Origin: Alkalihalobacterium sp048323755
GTDB taxonomy: Bacteria; Bacillota; Bacilli; Bacillales; Bacillaceae_F
Reading direction: 5' to 3'
Assembly: GCF_048323755.1 (NCBI RefSeq)
Contig: NZ_JBLWFS010000003.1
Coordinates: 124,001 to 188,000 of the forward strand
DNA: 64,000 nucleotides
The position numbers and the translations under genes were made by a program. Below the pieces are notes generated by a model, which had not been told where the DNA came from, did no database searches, and was given only the letters and a program-made list of their open reading frames with translations. Of the stretch, positions 51,463 through 61,291 are shown piece by piece. How positions within the stretch are numbered: position 1 is the first letter of the stretch; every line of letters begins with the position of its first letter.

Positions 51463-52623
51463 ATGAATATCCACGAGTATCAAGGTAAAGAGCTTCTTCG
51501 CAAGTACGGAGTGGCAGTACCAAATGGAAAAGTGGCTTTTTCTGTAGAAGAAGCAGTAGAAGCTGCAAAAGAATTAGGTTCTAGCGTTTGTGTTGTTAAA
51601 GCACAAATCCATGCTGGTGGCCGTGGTAAAGCTGGCGGTGTCAAGGTTGCTAAAAATCTTGATGAGGTTCGTACATACGCACAAGATATCTTAGGGAAAG
51701 TTCTAGTTACTCATCAAACTGGTCCTGAGGGTAAAGAAGTAAAGCGCTTACTTATCGAAGAAGGTTGCGATATTCAAAAAGAATATTATGTTGGTCTTGT
51801 ATTAGACCGTGCAACTTCTCGCATCGCTATGATGGCTTCTGAAGAAGGCGGAACTGAAATTGAAGAAGTTGCTGAAGCAACTCCAGAAAAAATCTTTAAA
51901 GAGTATATTGATCCTGCTGTAGGCTTACAAGGATTCCAAGCTCGAAGATTAGCATTTAATATTAATATCCCTAAAGAGTTAGTGAATCAAGCTGTTAAAT
52001 TTATGATGGGCTTATATCAAGTATTTGCTGATAAAGATTGCTCAATCGCCGAAATCAACCCGCTTGTTACTACTGGAGACGGTAAAGTAATGGCACTTGA
52101 TGCGAAATTAAACTTTGACTCTAATGCATTATATCGTCAGAAGGATATTTTAGAATATCGTGACTTAGACGAAGAAGATGTTAAAGAAATCGAAGCTTCT
52201 AAATATGACCTTAGCTATATCGCGTTAGATGGTAATATCGGTTGTATGGTTAATGGTGCTGGACTTGCTATGGCGACGATGGATATCATTAAGCACTACA
52301 ATGGTGACCCTGCTAACTTCCTTGACGTTGGGGGCGGTGCTACTGCTGAAAAAGTTACAGAAGCATTTAAGATCATCCTTTCAGACCAAAATGTTAAAGG
52401 AATTTTCGTTAACATTTTCGGTGGAATTATGAAGTGTGACATCATTGCACAAGGTGTAGTAGAAGCTACAAAACAAGTAGGCTTAGAATTACCACTTGTT
52501 GTACGTCTTGAAGGAACAAACGTAGATAAAGGTAAGAAAATTCTTGAAGAGTCTGGTTTAAACATCACTTCAGCTGACTCTATGGCTGATGGTGCACAAA
52601 AAATCGTATCTCTAGTGAAATAG
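51463..52623 (+). CDS. sucC: Succinyl-CoA synthetase, beta subunit
   Basis: TCA-cycle ligase making ATP/GTP from succinyl-CoA. The 386-residue product starts MNIHEYQGKELLRKYGVAVP, has an ATP-grasp domain (KAQIHAGGRGKAGGV), metal site EINPLV, and a C-terminal CoA-ligase domain with GGGATAEKV and NIFGGIMKCDIIA. The start follows TAGGAGGATGG. It heads the sucCD unit. Confidence 0.97.
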   Translation: MNIHEYQGKELLRKYGVAVPNGKVAFSVEEAVEAAKELGSSVCVVKAQIHAGGRGKAGGVKVAKNLDEVRTYAQDILGKVLVTHQTGPEGKEVKRLLIEEGCDIQKEYYVGLVLDRATSRIAMMASEEGGTEIEEVAEATPEKIFKEYIDPAVGLQGFQARRLAFNINIPKELVNQAVKFMMGLYQVFADKDCSIAEINPLVTTGDGKVMALDAKLNFDSNALYRQKDILEYRDLDEEDVKEIEASKYDLSYIALDGNIGCMVNGAGLAMATMDIIKHYNGDPANFLDVGGGATAEKVTEAFKIILSDQNVKGIFVNIFGGIMKCDIIAQGVVEATKQVGLELPLVVRLEGTNVDKGKKILEESGLNITSADSMADGAQKIVSLVK

Positions 52624-52641
52624 AAAGGCGGGACGTGGAGA

Positions 52642-53550
52642 ATGAGTATCCTTATTAATAAAGATACAAAAGTTATTGTACAAGGGATTACTGGTGCTAC
52701 TGGGTTATTCCATACACAACAAGCGATTGAATATGGTACAAACATTGTAGGTGGAGTTACACCAGGTAAAGGTGGAACTGAAATCGAAGGTGTTCCAGTA
52801 TTTGATACAGTGGAACAAGCAGTTAAAGCAACAGGTGCTAATGCAACAGTTATTTATGTACCACCTGCATTTGCTGCAGATGCGATCATGGAAGCTGTAA
52901 ACGCAGAGTTAGACTTAGCAATTTGTATCACTGAAGGAATTCCTGTAAACGATATGATTAAAGTTAAACGTTACATGGAAGGTAAGAAAACTCGTCTAAT
53001 TGGACCAAACTGCCCTGGTGTTATTACGCCAGAAGAATGTAAGATTGGTATTATGCCAGGTTACATTCATAACAAAGGTCATGTAGGTGTAGTTTCTCGT
53101 TCTGGTACATTAACATATGAAGCTGTTCACCAACTTTCAACTAACGGAATTGGTCAATCTACAGCTGTTGGTATCGGTGGAGACCCTGTTAACGGAACAG
53201 ACTTTATCGATGTACTAAACTTATTTAACGAAGACCCAGACACTTATGCAGTTATTATGATTGGTGAAATCGGTGGTACTGCAGAAGAAGAAGCTGCTGA
53301 GTGGGTTAAAGCTAATATGACTAAGCCTGTAGTTGGTTTCATTGGTGGGCAAACGGCACCTCCAGGAAAACGTATGGGGCATGCTGGTGCTATTATTTCT
53401 GGTGGTAAAGGTACTGCTGCTGAAAAAATTAAAACAATGGAAAGTTGCGGTATTAAAGTAGCGGAAACTCCATCTGTTATGGGTGAAACTCTAATCTCTG
53501 TTCTTAAAGAACAAGGACTTCTTGAAAAGTGTATCACTCATAAAAACTAA
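52642..53550 (+). CDS. sucD: Succinyl-CoA synthetase, alpha subunit
   Basis: Alpha chain binding CoA and carrying the phospho-histidine. The 302-residue product has a CoA Rossmann domain (VQGITGATGLFHTQQA), SRSGTLTYEAVHQL, and the active-site histidine in GHAGAIISGGKGTA (about residue 247). The start follows GAAAGGCGGG. A strong terminator ends the unit. Confidence 0.97.
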   Translation: MSILINKDTKVIVQGITGATGLFHTQQAIEYGTNIVGGVTPGKGGTEIEGVPVFDTVEQAVKATGANATVIYVPPAFAADAIMEAVNAELDLAICITEGIPVNDMIKVKRYMEGKKTRLIGPNCPGVITPEECKIGIMPGYIHNKGHVGVVSRSGTLTYEAVHQLSTNGIGQSTAVGIGGDPVNGTDFIDVLNLFNEDPDTYAVIMIGEIGGTAEEEAAEWVKANMTKPVVGFIGGQTAPPGKRMGHAGAIISGGKGTAAEKIKTMESCGIKVAETPSVMGETLISVLKEQGLLEKCITHKN

Positions 53551-53556
53551 TAAGCA

Positions 53557-53595
53557 AAAGAGGTTGACACAGGTTGTATGGTCAGCCTCTTTCTG
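53557..53595 (+). terminator. Intrinsic terminator after sucD
   Basis: AAAGAGGTTGAC (53557-53568) pairs over 12 bp, with one wobble, with GTCAGCCTCTTT (53581-53592), then CTG. Confidence 0.8.
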
Positions 53596-53625
53596 TATAC
53601 AATTTAATCGAATAAAGGTGATCCA

Positions 53626-54501
53626 ATGGACGTAAGGAAAAAAAGGTTAATCCACTTGACTCACTGTAGAGGTGTAGGTTGGAAAACAATTGATTCTTTC
53701 ATTCAACACGATCCTACATTGGCAATAATTTATAAGTACAAGCCTACTGACCTCATTCATTATTTTCGTATGAAAGAAAACTACGCAAATGCTTTTTACT
53801 TTGATGTTCATCACATAAATATCGACGAGATCATTCAAGACCTTTCACTCCAGCAAATCACTCCAATTACTCCATTTGATTTTTTATATCCTTCCCTTTT
53901 AAAAAACACTTATGATCCACCATGGGTACTTTATTGTAAAGGAGATCTGAAACTCTTAACATCATTCCATACACTCGCCGTCGTCGGTACGAGGTTCCCA
54001 TCACAAATAGGATTAAAAAGTATAGATAAGCTCCTGCCTCCTATCATTAACGAAGGTTGGACGATTGTGAGTGGGCTTGCAGAAGGAATTGATACGAAAG
54101 CACATGAATTGACGATGAAGTTAAAAGGACAAACGATCGGTGTTCTCGGCTCAGGTCTTTTGCACGTATACCCGAAAAAAAATATACATCTAGCTCAACT
54201 TATGTCCAAAGAACAATTATTAATCTCTGAATACCCTCCTCATCAAAAACCACAAAGATGGCAGTTCCCAGAAAGAAATCGCATTATTAGCGGTCTAAGT
54301 CAAGGTATATTAGTCGTAGAAGCAAAAGAGAAAAGTGGGGCACTAATAACCGCTGATCAAGGGTTAGAACAAGGAAGAGAAATTTTCGCGGTACCAGGTT
54401 CGATTTTAGAAGAACGCTCAACTGGAACGAATTTTCTAATTCAAAACGGGGCTAAACTTGTGCTTAACTCTAGTGATATTTTAACTGAATTATCTTGCTA
54501 A
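53626..54501 (+). CDS. dprA: DNA processing protein DprA
   Basis: Loads RecA on incoming single-stranded DNA in natural transformation. The 291-residue product has an N-terminal SAM-like region and a Rossmann core with AVVGTRFPSQIG, VSGLAEGIDTKAHE, GVLGSGLLHVYPKKN and FPERNRIISGLS. The start follows AAAGGTGATCC. The winged-helix C-terminus of longer DprAs is absent, as in Bacillus. It may be uninvolved in competence if the other com genes are lacking. Confidence 0.95.
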   Translation: MDVRKKRLIHLTHCRGVGWKTIDSFIQHDPTLAIIYKYKPTDLIHYFRMKENYANAFYFDVHHINIDEIIQDLSLQQITPITPFDFLYPSLLKNTYDPPWVLYCKGDLKLLTSFHTLAVVGTRFPSQIGLKSIDKLLPPIINEGWTIVSGLAEGIDTKAHELTMKLKGQTIGVLGSGLLHVYPKKNIHLAQLMSKEQLLISEYPPHQKPQRWQFPERNRIISGLSQGILVVEAKEKSGALITADQGLEQGREIFAVPGSILEERSTGTNFLIQNGAKLVLNSSDILTELSC

Positions 54502-54548
54502 ATTTGGGTAAAATTGATCTATATTTCAAATTATTTTATAAGTAATGT

Positions 54549-54577
54549 TTGACAAATGCTAAAAATGTATTTAATAA
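54549..54577 (+). promoter_or_regulatory. Candidate promoter of topA
   Basis: TTGACA (54549-54554), a 17-bp spacer and TAATAA (54572-54577), 43 bp before the topA start. Confidence 0.5.
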
Positions 54578-54620
54578 TAGGGAAGATTTATATTAATCCT
54601 CAAAGGGGGAGGAAACGAAC

Positions 54621-56696
54621 ATGGCTGATTACTTAGTAATAGTTGAATCTCCCGCAAAAGCCAAGACGATTGGAAAATATTTAGGTAAGAAATACACAGT
54701 TAAAGCGTCCATGGGACATGTAAGAGATTTACCAAAAAGTCAAATGGGAGTAGACGTAGAAGAGGGCTTCAATCCTAAATATATAACTATACGTGGAAAA
54801 GGACCTGTATTAAAGGAATTAAAAGCAGCAGCTAAAAAGGTAAAGAAAATTTATCTCGCAGCTGACCCGGATCGCGAAGGTGAAGCGATAGCCTGGCACT
54901 TAGCACACAGTCTAGATATTGATGAGACTTCAGAGTGCCGAGTTGTATTTAATGAGATTACAAAACAAGCCATTAAAGATGCTTTTAAAGAACCGCGATC
55001 TATTAATATGGATCTAGTTGATTCGCAGCAAGCAAGGCGAATTCTCGATCGTCTAGTCGGATATAATATTAGCCCTATATTATGGAAGAAAGTAAAAAAA
55101 GGCTTAAGTGCGGGAAGAGTACAATCGGTTGCTGTTAAAATGATTATTGACCGAGAAAATGAAATTAAGGCATTTATTCCAGAGGAGTATTGGAGCATTC
55201 AAGCAACGTTCTCTATGAATGACGATCAATTCGAGGCCAAATTTTATGGAATTGGATCGAAGAAAGTTGAATTAAAAACGGAAGCACAAGTAAATGATGT
55301 TCTTGGAAAACTTAAGGGTAACAGCTTTATGGTTGACTCTGTAAAAAAGAAAGAAAGAAAACGAAATCCTGTGGCACCTTTTACAACATCTTCCTTACAA
55401 CAAGAGGCTGCGCGAAAATTAAATTTCCGCGCGAAGAAAACGATGATGCTTGCCCAACAATTATATGAAGGAATTGATCTAGGAAAAAAAGAAGGAACGG
55501 TCGGTTTAATTACATATATGCGTACCGATTCTACTCGAATTTCGGAAACGGCAAAGCAGGAAGTAAAGTCTTATATCGAAGAAACATACGGAAAAGAATA
55601 TACACGTCAAGGTGAGAGAACGGTTAAGCAAGATAAGAAAGCACAGGATGCCCATGAAGCAATTAGACCGACTTCAGTATATAAAGATCCTAAAACAGTC
55701 AAAAGCTACTTGTCACGAGATCAGTTTCGCCTTTACAAGCTCATTTGGGATCGCCTAGTAGCCAGCGAGATGGCGCCGGCTATTATGGATACGATGACTG
55801 TGGATTTAAAAAATGAAGATGTGATCTTCAGAGCAACAGGGTCAAAAGTAAAATTTGCCGGTTTTATGAAAGTTTATATTGAGGGCAATGATGATGGAAA
55901 AAATGAAGAAGACAAATTCTTGCCCAACTTAGAGGAAGGTAAAACCGTAAAAAAAGAAGAAATCACACCTAACCAACATTTTACACAACCACCACCTAGG
56001 TATTCAGAAGCTAGGCTAGTTAAAACACTAGAAGAACTAGGGATAGGCAGGCCATCCACATTTGCCCCAACCCTCGATACCATTCAACGTAGAGGGTATG
56101 TGGCTCTTGAAGAAAAGCGCTTTGTACCAACTGAGCTAGGTGAAATCGTAATTGAATTAATTCATGAATTTTTCCCTGACATCTTGAATGTAGACTTTAC
56201 AGCCAAGATGGAAAATGATCTTGATGCAATTGAGGATGGGAAAGAAAATTGGATCCGTGTCATAGATGGTTTTTATAATGGGTTTGAAAAGCAAGTTAAG
56301 CATGCGGAAGAAGAAATGAAAGAAGTTGAGATTAAAGACGAACCAGCTGGAGAAGACTGTGATAAGTGTGGACATGAAATGGTTTATAAAATGGGTCGCT
56401 TCGGAAAGTTTATGGCCTGTTCAAACTTCCCAGATTGCCGTAATACAAAAGCGATCGTAAAAGATATAGGTGTGAAGTGTCCAACTTGTCATGAAGGAAA
56501 TATTGTAGAACGTAAAAGTAAAAAGCGAAGAATATTTTACGGATGCGACCGTTTCCCAGAATGTGAATTTGTTTCTTGGGATAAACCAATTGCAAGAAAG
56601 TGCCCGAAATGTGAGCACATGCTTGTTGAAAAGAAAATGAAAAAAGGTATACAAGTGCAATGTACATCGTGTGATTATAAAGAAGAGACAAATTAG
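54621..56696 (+). CDS. topA: DNA topoisomerase I
   Basis: Type IA enzyme relaxing negative supercoils. The 691-residue product has an N-terminal Toprim domain (VIVESPAKAKTIGKYLG; DPDREGEAIAWH), the active tyrosine in GLITYMRTDSTR (about residue 298), PPPRYSEARLVKTLEE, and three C-terminal zinc-ribbon-like motifs (CDKCGHEMVY, CPTCHEGNIV, CPKCEHMLV with later cysteine pairs). The start follows AAAGGGGGAGG. It is monocistronic or followed by trmFO after a 229-bp structured gap. Confidence 0.97.
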   Translation: MADYLVIVESPAKAKTIGKYLGKKYTVKASMGHVRDLPKSQMGVDVEEGFNPKYITIRGKGPVLKELKAAAKKVKKIYLAADPDREGEAIAWHLAHSLDIDETSECRVVFNEITKQAIKDAFKEPRSINMDLVDSQQARRILDRLVGYNISPILWKKVKKGLSAGRVQSVAVKMIIDRENEIKAFIPEEYWSIQATFSMNDDQFEAKFYGIGSKKVELKTEAQVNDVLGKLKGNSFMVDSVKKKERKRNPVAPFTTSSLQQEAARKLNFRAKKTMMLAQQLYEGIDLGKKEGTVGLITYMRTDSTRISETAKQEVKSYIEETYGKEYTRQGERTVKQDKKAQDAHEAIRPTSVYKDPKTVKSYLSRDQFRLYKLIWDRLVASEMAPAIMDTMTVDLKNEDVIFRATGSKVKFAGFMKVYIEGNDDGKNEEDKFLPNLEEGKTVKKEEITPNQHFTQPPPRYSEARLVKTLEELGIGRPSTFAPTLDTIQRRGYVALEEKRFVPTELGEIVIELIHEFFPDILNVDFTAKMENDLDAIEDGKENWIRVIDGFYNGFEKQVKHAEEEMKEVEIKDEPAGEDCDKCGHEMVYKMGRFGKFMACSNFPDCRNTKAIVKDIGVKCPTCHEGNIVERKSKKRRIFYGCDRFPECEFVSWDKPIARKCPKCEHMLVEKKMKKGIQVQCTSCDYKEETN

Positions 56697-56779
56697 TGAA
56701 ATGAATTGAAAGAAATGAAGTGTTAGTATATTATATTAGAGGTCTGACTTCTTTAAACATAAAAACCGATGGTATGAAC

Positions 56780-56867
56780 AGGGTGACTCGAGCCTATACT
56801 TAAGGCAATATATCGTAAATAAAAGGAACCACGCACATCTATTCCGATAAATTATATGAGTCACCCT
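56780..56867. other. Inverted repeat in the topA-trmFO gap
   Basis: AGGGTGACTC (56780-56789) is the exact reverse complement of GAGTCACCCT (56858-56867). The 68-nt loop contains a small GCCT/AGGC hairpin at 56792-56806. There is no T-tract. Its role is unknown. Confidence 0.6.
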
Positions 56868-56925
56868 AAAGAAATAATACAGTCATTACTATGAAGCTTT
56901 TAATTTGGTACGGAGGGTTTAAATC

Positions 56926-58233
56926 TTGGAGAAAATACATATTAACGTGATCGGCGCAGGGTTAGCAGGAAGTGAAGCTGCTTGGCAAATTGCCAACCGT
57001 GGAATTCCAGTCCATCTTTATGAAATGCGTCCAGTCAAGCAAACACCCGCTCATCATACTGATAAATTTGCTGAACTCGTTTGCAGTAACTCTTTAAGAG
57101 CAAATACACTTACAAATGCAGTGGGAGTATTAAAAGAAGAGATGAGAATATTAAATTCTGTTATTATTTCTTCAGCTGATGATTGTTCGGTTCCTGCAGG
57201 TGGGGCCTTAGCGGTGGACCGCCATGAATTTGCAGAAAGTGTAACGAGTAGAGTACGTAAACATCCATTAGTTACAGTAATGAATGAAGAAGTAAGTGAG
57301 ATTCCAGCAGGGCCAACAATTATTGCAACTGGTCCATTGACGTCGGAAAGTCTATCTCAGAAATTAAAAGAGTTAACAGGCGAAGAATATTTATACTTTT
57401 ATGATGCTGCAGCTCCTATTCTTGAAAAAGATTCTATTGATATGAATAAAGTTTACCTAAAATCTCGCTATGATAAAGGAGAAGCTGCTTACTTAAATTG
57501 CCCAATGACCGAAGAGGAATTCGATCGCTTTTATGAGGCTTTAATTAACGCAGAAACTGTACCCTTAAAAGAGTTTGAGAAAGAAATTTTCTTTGAAGGA
57601 TGTATGCCAATTGAAGTAATGGCACAACGCGGGAAAAAGACAATGTTATTTGGGCCAATGAAACCGGTTGGGCTTGAACACCCTGAAACAGGGAAAAGAC
57701 CATATGCGGTTGTTCAACTAAGACAAGATAATCAATCTGGAACATTGTATAACATTGTTGGCTTTCAAACTCATTTAAAGTGGGGTCCACAAAAGGAAGT
57801 ATTAAAACTCATACCTGGCCTTGAGAACGCTGAAATTGTTCGTTACGGTGTCATGCATCGTAATACGTTTATCAATTCTCCAAAAGTGTTAAAACCTACG
57901 TATCAATTCAAAGAAAGAGATGATCTCTTTTTTGCTGGTCAAATTACAGGTGTTGAAGGCTATGTAGAGTCAGCTGCTTCCGGACTGGTTGCGGGAATTA
58001 ATGCAGCGAGGTATGTTGAGCAGAAAGAATTGGCCGTCTTCCCTGAGGAAACAGCTATCGGTAGTATGGCTCAGTACATCACAACAGCCAATCCGAAAAA
58101 CTTTCAGCCAATGAATGCTAACTTTGGATTGTTAAAGCCGTTGGATCAAAGAATTAAGAATAAAAAAGAAAGAAATGAAACACTTGCTAACCGAGCGATT
58201 GAAACAATTCAGAATTTTATGAAAAAAATGTAA
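56926..58233 (+). CDS. trmFO: tRNA m5U54 methyltransferase TrmFO (Gid)
   Basis: Folate- and FAD-dependent enzyme making ribothymidine in the T-loop. The 435-residue product has the N-terminal FAD motif VIGAGLAGSEAAW, PAHHTDKFAELVCSNSLR (with the active cysteine), SVPAGGALAVDR, and GQITGVEGYVESAASGL. The start is TTG at 56926, about 9 nt after CGGAGGG; no ATG fits. Order topA-trmFO-xerC matches B. subtilis. Confidence 0.96.
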   Translation: MEKIHINVIGAGLAGSEAAWQIANRGIPVHLYEMRPVKQTPAHHTDKFAELVCSNSLRANTLTNAVGVLKEEMRILNSVIISSADDCSVPAGGALAVDRHEFAESVTSRVRKHPLVTVMNEEVSEIPAGPTIIATGPLTSESLSQKLKELTGEEYLYFYDAAAPILEKDSIDMNKVYLKSRYDKGEAAYLNCPMTEEEFDRFYEALINAETVPLKEFEKEIFFEGCMPIEVMAQRGKKTMLFGPMKPVGLEHPETGKRPYAVVQLRQDNQSGTLYNIVGFQTHLKWGPQKEVLKLIPGLENAEIVRYGVMHRNTFINSPKVLKPTYQFKERDDLFFAGQITGVEGYVESAASGLVAGINAARYVEQKELAVFPEETAIGSMAQYITTANPKNFQPMNANFGLLKPLDQRIKNKKERNETLANRAIETIQNFMKKM

Positions 58234-58247
58234 ATTTCCTTGAATGA

Positions 58248-58281
58248 GCTACTAAGTTGTGGTACAATTTAGTAGCTTTTG
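58248..58281 (+). terminator. Possible terminator between trmFO and xerC
   Basis: AGCTACTAA (58248-58256) pairs with TTAGTAGCT (58269-58277), followed by TTT G. The T-tract is short, so some read-through into xerC is likely. Confidence 0.5.
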
Positions 58282-58293
58282 TGAGGTGTTACT

Positions 58294-59205
58294 ATGGAAG
58301 ATACATCCAACCGAACGTTAATTGATGATTTTGTCTTTTATTTACAAGTTGAGAAAAATTGCTCAAAGCACACGATTGATAATTATTTACTCGATATCGA
58401 TGACTTTTTAAAACATATGAAAGAAAATAATATTGATGATTTTTTCTCTGTTACTTATCATACTGTAAGGCACTATTTAACAGTGCTATACGATAAACAA
58501 TATGCCCGAACTTCGATTGCTCGGAGAATTTCTGCTTTGCGTAGTCTTTATCGTTTTTTATTAAGAGAAGCGAAAGTGAATGAGAACCCATTCGCCGCAG
58601 CTCATATTCCTAAATTAGGAAAACGTTTGCCTACCTTTATGTATGAACAAGAAGTGGAACAGTTATTTTCTTCATTTGATGATAAAAACGTCCTCGACCA
58701 ACGGGATAAAGCAATACTAGAGTTATTATATTCATCGGGATTACGAGTGAGTGAATGTTGTCAATTGAAAATAGAGGATATTGATTTCTCAATAGGTACT
58801 GTCTTTGTTATTGGGAAAGGTAGAAAAGAACGCTATGTACCAGTAGGGAGCTATGCATTAGATGCACTCCAGAACTATATTGATGATGCCCGAACTCAAC
58901 TCATAAGGAAGTCTAAGGTGGGCCCGCACCCTGCATTGTTTCTAAATTTTCGCGGTGGACCATTAACTGATAGAAGTGTTCGAGATATTCTTAATAAGCG
59001 TATTGAAAAAGCATCATTAACCATGCATATGAGTCCACATAAGCTACGCCATACATTTGCAACTCATTTATTAAATAATGGGGCTGACTTACGAGTGGTG
59101 CAGGAATTATTAGGACATTCACATTTATCGTCAACTCAGATATATACGCACGTAACAAAGGATCGATTGAAAGATGTATATATGAAACACCACCCAAGAG
59201 CATAA
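58294..59205 (+). CDS. xerC: Tyrosine recombinase XerC (CodV)
   Basis: Resolves chromosome dimers at dif with XerD. The 303-residue product has an N-terminal core-binding domain (residues ~1-105) and catalytic R-K-H-R-H-Y residues in SSGLRVSECC, GKGRKERYVPV, HKLRHTFATHLL and LGHSHLSSTQIYTHV. The start follows TGTGAGGTG. It lies upstream of hslVU-codY as in the B. subtilis cod operon. Confidence 0.96.
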   Translation: MEDTSNRTLIDDFVFYLQVEKNCSKHTIDNYLLDIDDFLKHMKENNIDDFFSVTYHTVRHYLTVLYDKQYARTSIARRISALRSLYRFLLREAKVNENPFAAAHIPKLGKRLPTFMYEQEVEQLFSSFDDKNVLDQRDKAILELLYSSGLRVSECCQLKIEDIDFSIGTVFVIGKGRKERYVPVGSYALDALQNYIDDARTQLIRKSKVGPHPALFLNFRGGPLTDRSVRDILNKRIEKASLTMHMSPHKLRHTFATHLLNNGADLRVVQELLGHSHLSSTQIYTHVTKDRLKDVYMKHHPRA

Positions 59206-59297
59206 AACAATATTATAGTTTTCATATATGCCGATGTACGAACTCGCAACCAACGTTTGCAACTTTGTTTTACTTATCATTAAGAGGGGGGTTCTTT

Positions 59298-59843
59298 ATG
59301 TCAGAAGCAAATTTTCATGCAACAACGATCTTCGCCATTCAGCATAACGGGCAATGTGCCATGACAGGTGACGGGCAAGTAACATTTGGTAATGCTGTAG
59401 TTATGAAACATACCGCAAAAAAAGTGAGAAAGATCTATCAAGGCAAAGTAATCGCTGGCTTTGCGGGTTCAGTAGCAGATGCTTTTACTCTCTTTGAAAA
59501 ATTTGAAGGCCGATTAGAAGAGTACAATGGTAACTTACAAAGGGCTGCAGTTGAATTGGCAAAGGAGTGGCGAAGTGATAAAGTTCTACGAAGACTAGAG
59601 GCCATGCTGATCGTCATGAATAAAGAACATTTATTACTCGTTTCTGGAACCGGTGAAGTAATTGAGCCTGATGACGGAATACTTTCTATCGGTTCAGGAG
59701 GTAATTATGCACTTTCTGCAGGTCGTGCATTAAAAACACATGCACCACAACTTTCGGCAAAAGAAATTGCGATGGCTGCACTAGAAACAGCTGGCGATAT
59801 TTGTGTATACACGAATAAACAGATTGTCATCGAAGAGTTATAA
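59298..59843 (+). CDS. hslV: HslV/ClpQ (CodW) protease subunit with N-terminal serine
   Basis: Peptidase chamber of the HslUV (CodWX) protease. The 181-residue product has the HslV core (TTIFAIQHNGQ, TGDGQVTFGNAVVMK, AGFAGSVADAFTLFE, GSGGNYALSAGRAL). ATG 59298 follows AAGAGGGGGG. B. subtilis ClpQ is an unusual N-terminal serine protease with five residues (SSFHA) before the TTI equivalent of HslV Thr1. Here there are seven (SEANFHA), still starting with serine after Met removal. Confidence 0.95.
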   Translation: MSEANFHATTIFAIQHNGQCAMTGDGQVTFGNAVVMKHTAKKVRKIYQGKVIAGFAGSVADAFTLFEKFEGRLEEYNGNLQRAAVELAKEWRSDKVLRRLEAMLIVMNKEHLLLVSGTGEVIEPDDGILSIGSGGNYALSAGRALKTHAPQLSAKEIAMAALETAGDICVYTNKQIVIEEL

Positions 59844-59870
59844 AAACTTTTGAGAGCGGAGGATGTTGAG

Positions 59871-61265
59871 ATGCAAAATAACTTAACGCCAAGACAAATT
59901 GTTGAACGTCTAGACCAATACATTGTAGGTCAAGAGTCTGCGAAAAAATCTGTAGCTGTAGCTCTTAGAAATCGCTATCGTCGCAGTTTACTCGATGAAA
60001 AGCTTCGGGATGAAGTAACACCAAAAAACATCTTGATGATTGGACCTACTGGTGTAGGTAAAACAGAAATTGCTCGAAGGCTTGCAAAATTAGTCGGAGC
60101 GCCTTTTGTAAAGGTGGAAGCGACTAAATTTACAGAGGTCGGATATGTAGGGCGAGATGTAGAATCGATGGTTCGTGATTTGGTCGACACTTCGATCCGT
60201 ATCGTGAAGGAAGAGAAGATGAACAGCGTTCGTGATAAGGCTGAGGATCAAGCAAATCAAAGAATTGTTGACTTACTTGTACCGTCAGCTAAAAAACAAA
60301 CGCAATATAAAAATCCACTTGAGATGCTTTTTGGAAATCAAGGACAACCTGTTCAAGAAACATCGGACACAACCGAAAGTCAGGATATTCAGCAAAAAAG
60401 ACGTCAAACAGCACATAAATTGGCTCTCGGTGAACTAGAAGACCATATGGTATCGATTGATGTTGAGGAACAATCATCCGGATTTTTAGATATGTTTCAA
60501 GGTTCTGGTATGGAGCAAATGGGCATTAATATGCAAGACATGCTAGGTAACATGATGCCGAAGAAAAAGAAAAAGCGTCGTCTAACCGTTCGAGAAGCAC
60601 GTAAATATTTAACCGAAGAAGAAGCTCAAAAGCTTATTGATATGGATGAAGTAAACCAAGAAGCTGTTTCAAAAGCGGAACAATTGGGTATTATCTTTAT
60701 TGATGAGATTGATAAAATTGCAGGTAAAAGCCAAAATAGTGCAGATGTTTCCCGTGAAGGTGTACAACGTGATATTTTACCAATCGTAGAGGGTTCAACG
60801 ATTGTAACCAAATATGGCCCAGTAAAGACCGATCACATATTGTTTGTTGGTGCAGGTGCTTTTCATATGGCAAAGCCATCTGATTTAATTCCTGAACTAC
60901 AAGGGCGTTTTCCGATACGAGTGGAGCTTTTTAATTTATCAATTGATGATTTTGTTCGCATTTTAGTGGAGCCAGATAACGCTTTGATCAAACAATATAC
61001 AGCATTACTAGAAACAGAAGGTATAAAAGTCAAATTTTCTGACGAAGCTATTCATAAGATTGCGACAATTGCAACAGATGTAAATCAAGATACAGAAAAT
61101 ATCGGTGCGAGAAGATTGCATACGCTATTAGAAAAATTGCTTGAAGATTTATCGTTTGAAGCACCTGATATCACATTAGAAGAGATTGTGATAACACCAG
61201 CTTATGTTGAAGAAAAGTTAGCAACAATCGCAAAAAATAGAGATTTAAGCCAATACATTTTATAG
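59871..61265 (+). CDS. hslU: HslU/ClpY (CodX) ATPase subunit
   Basis: AAA+ unfoldase feeding HslV. The 464-residue product has LTPRQIVERLDQYIVGQ, Walker A GPTGVGKTEIARR (about residues 60-72), an inserted I-domain (~110-230) with a lysine-rich PKKKKKRR, Walker B IIFIDEIDKIAG, and the C-terminal RDLSQYIL that docks into HslV. ATG 59871 follows GCGGAGG; a longer TTG start lacks support. It is 27 bp after hslV. Confidence 0.96.
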   Translation: MQNNLTPRQIVERLDQYIVGQESAKKSVAVALRNRYRRSLLDEKLRDEVTPKNILMIGPTGVGKTEIARRLAKLVGAPFVKVEATKFTEVGYVGRDVESMVRDLVDTSIRIVKEEKMNSVRDKAEDQANQRIVDLLVPSAKKQTQYKNPLEMLFGNQGQPVQETSDTTESQDIQQKRRQTAHKLALGELEDHMVSIDVEEQSSGFLDMFQGSGMEQMGINMQDMLGNMMPKKKKKRRLTVREARKYLTEEEAQKLIDMDEVNQEAVSKAEQLGIIFIDEIDKIAGKSQNSADVSREGVQRDILPIVEGSTIVTKYGPVKTDHILFVGAGAFHMAKPSDLIPELQGRFPIRVELFNLSIDDFVRILVEPDNALIKQYTALLETEGIKVKFSDEAIHKIATIATDVNQDTENIGARRLHTLLEKLLEDLSFEAPDITLEEIVITPAYVEEKLATIAKNRDLSQYIL

Positions 61266-61291
61266 TATGGACTTATTAGGAGGAAAAGGGA

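Noticed and set aside
52296..52745. 149-codon open frame antisense to sucC/sucD
   Set aside because: It spans the ends of two well-conserved genes on the other strand and has no independent signals.
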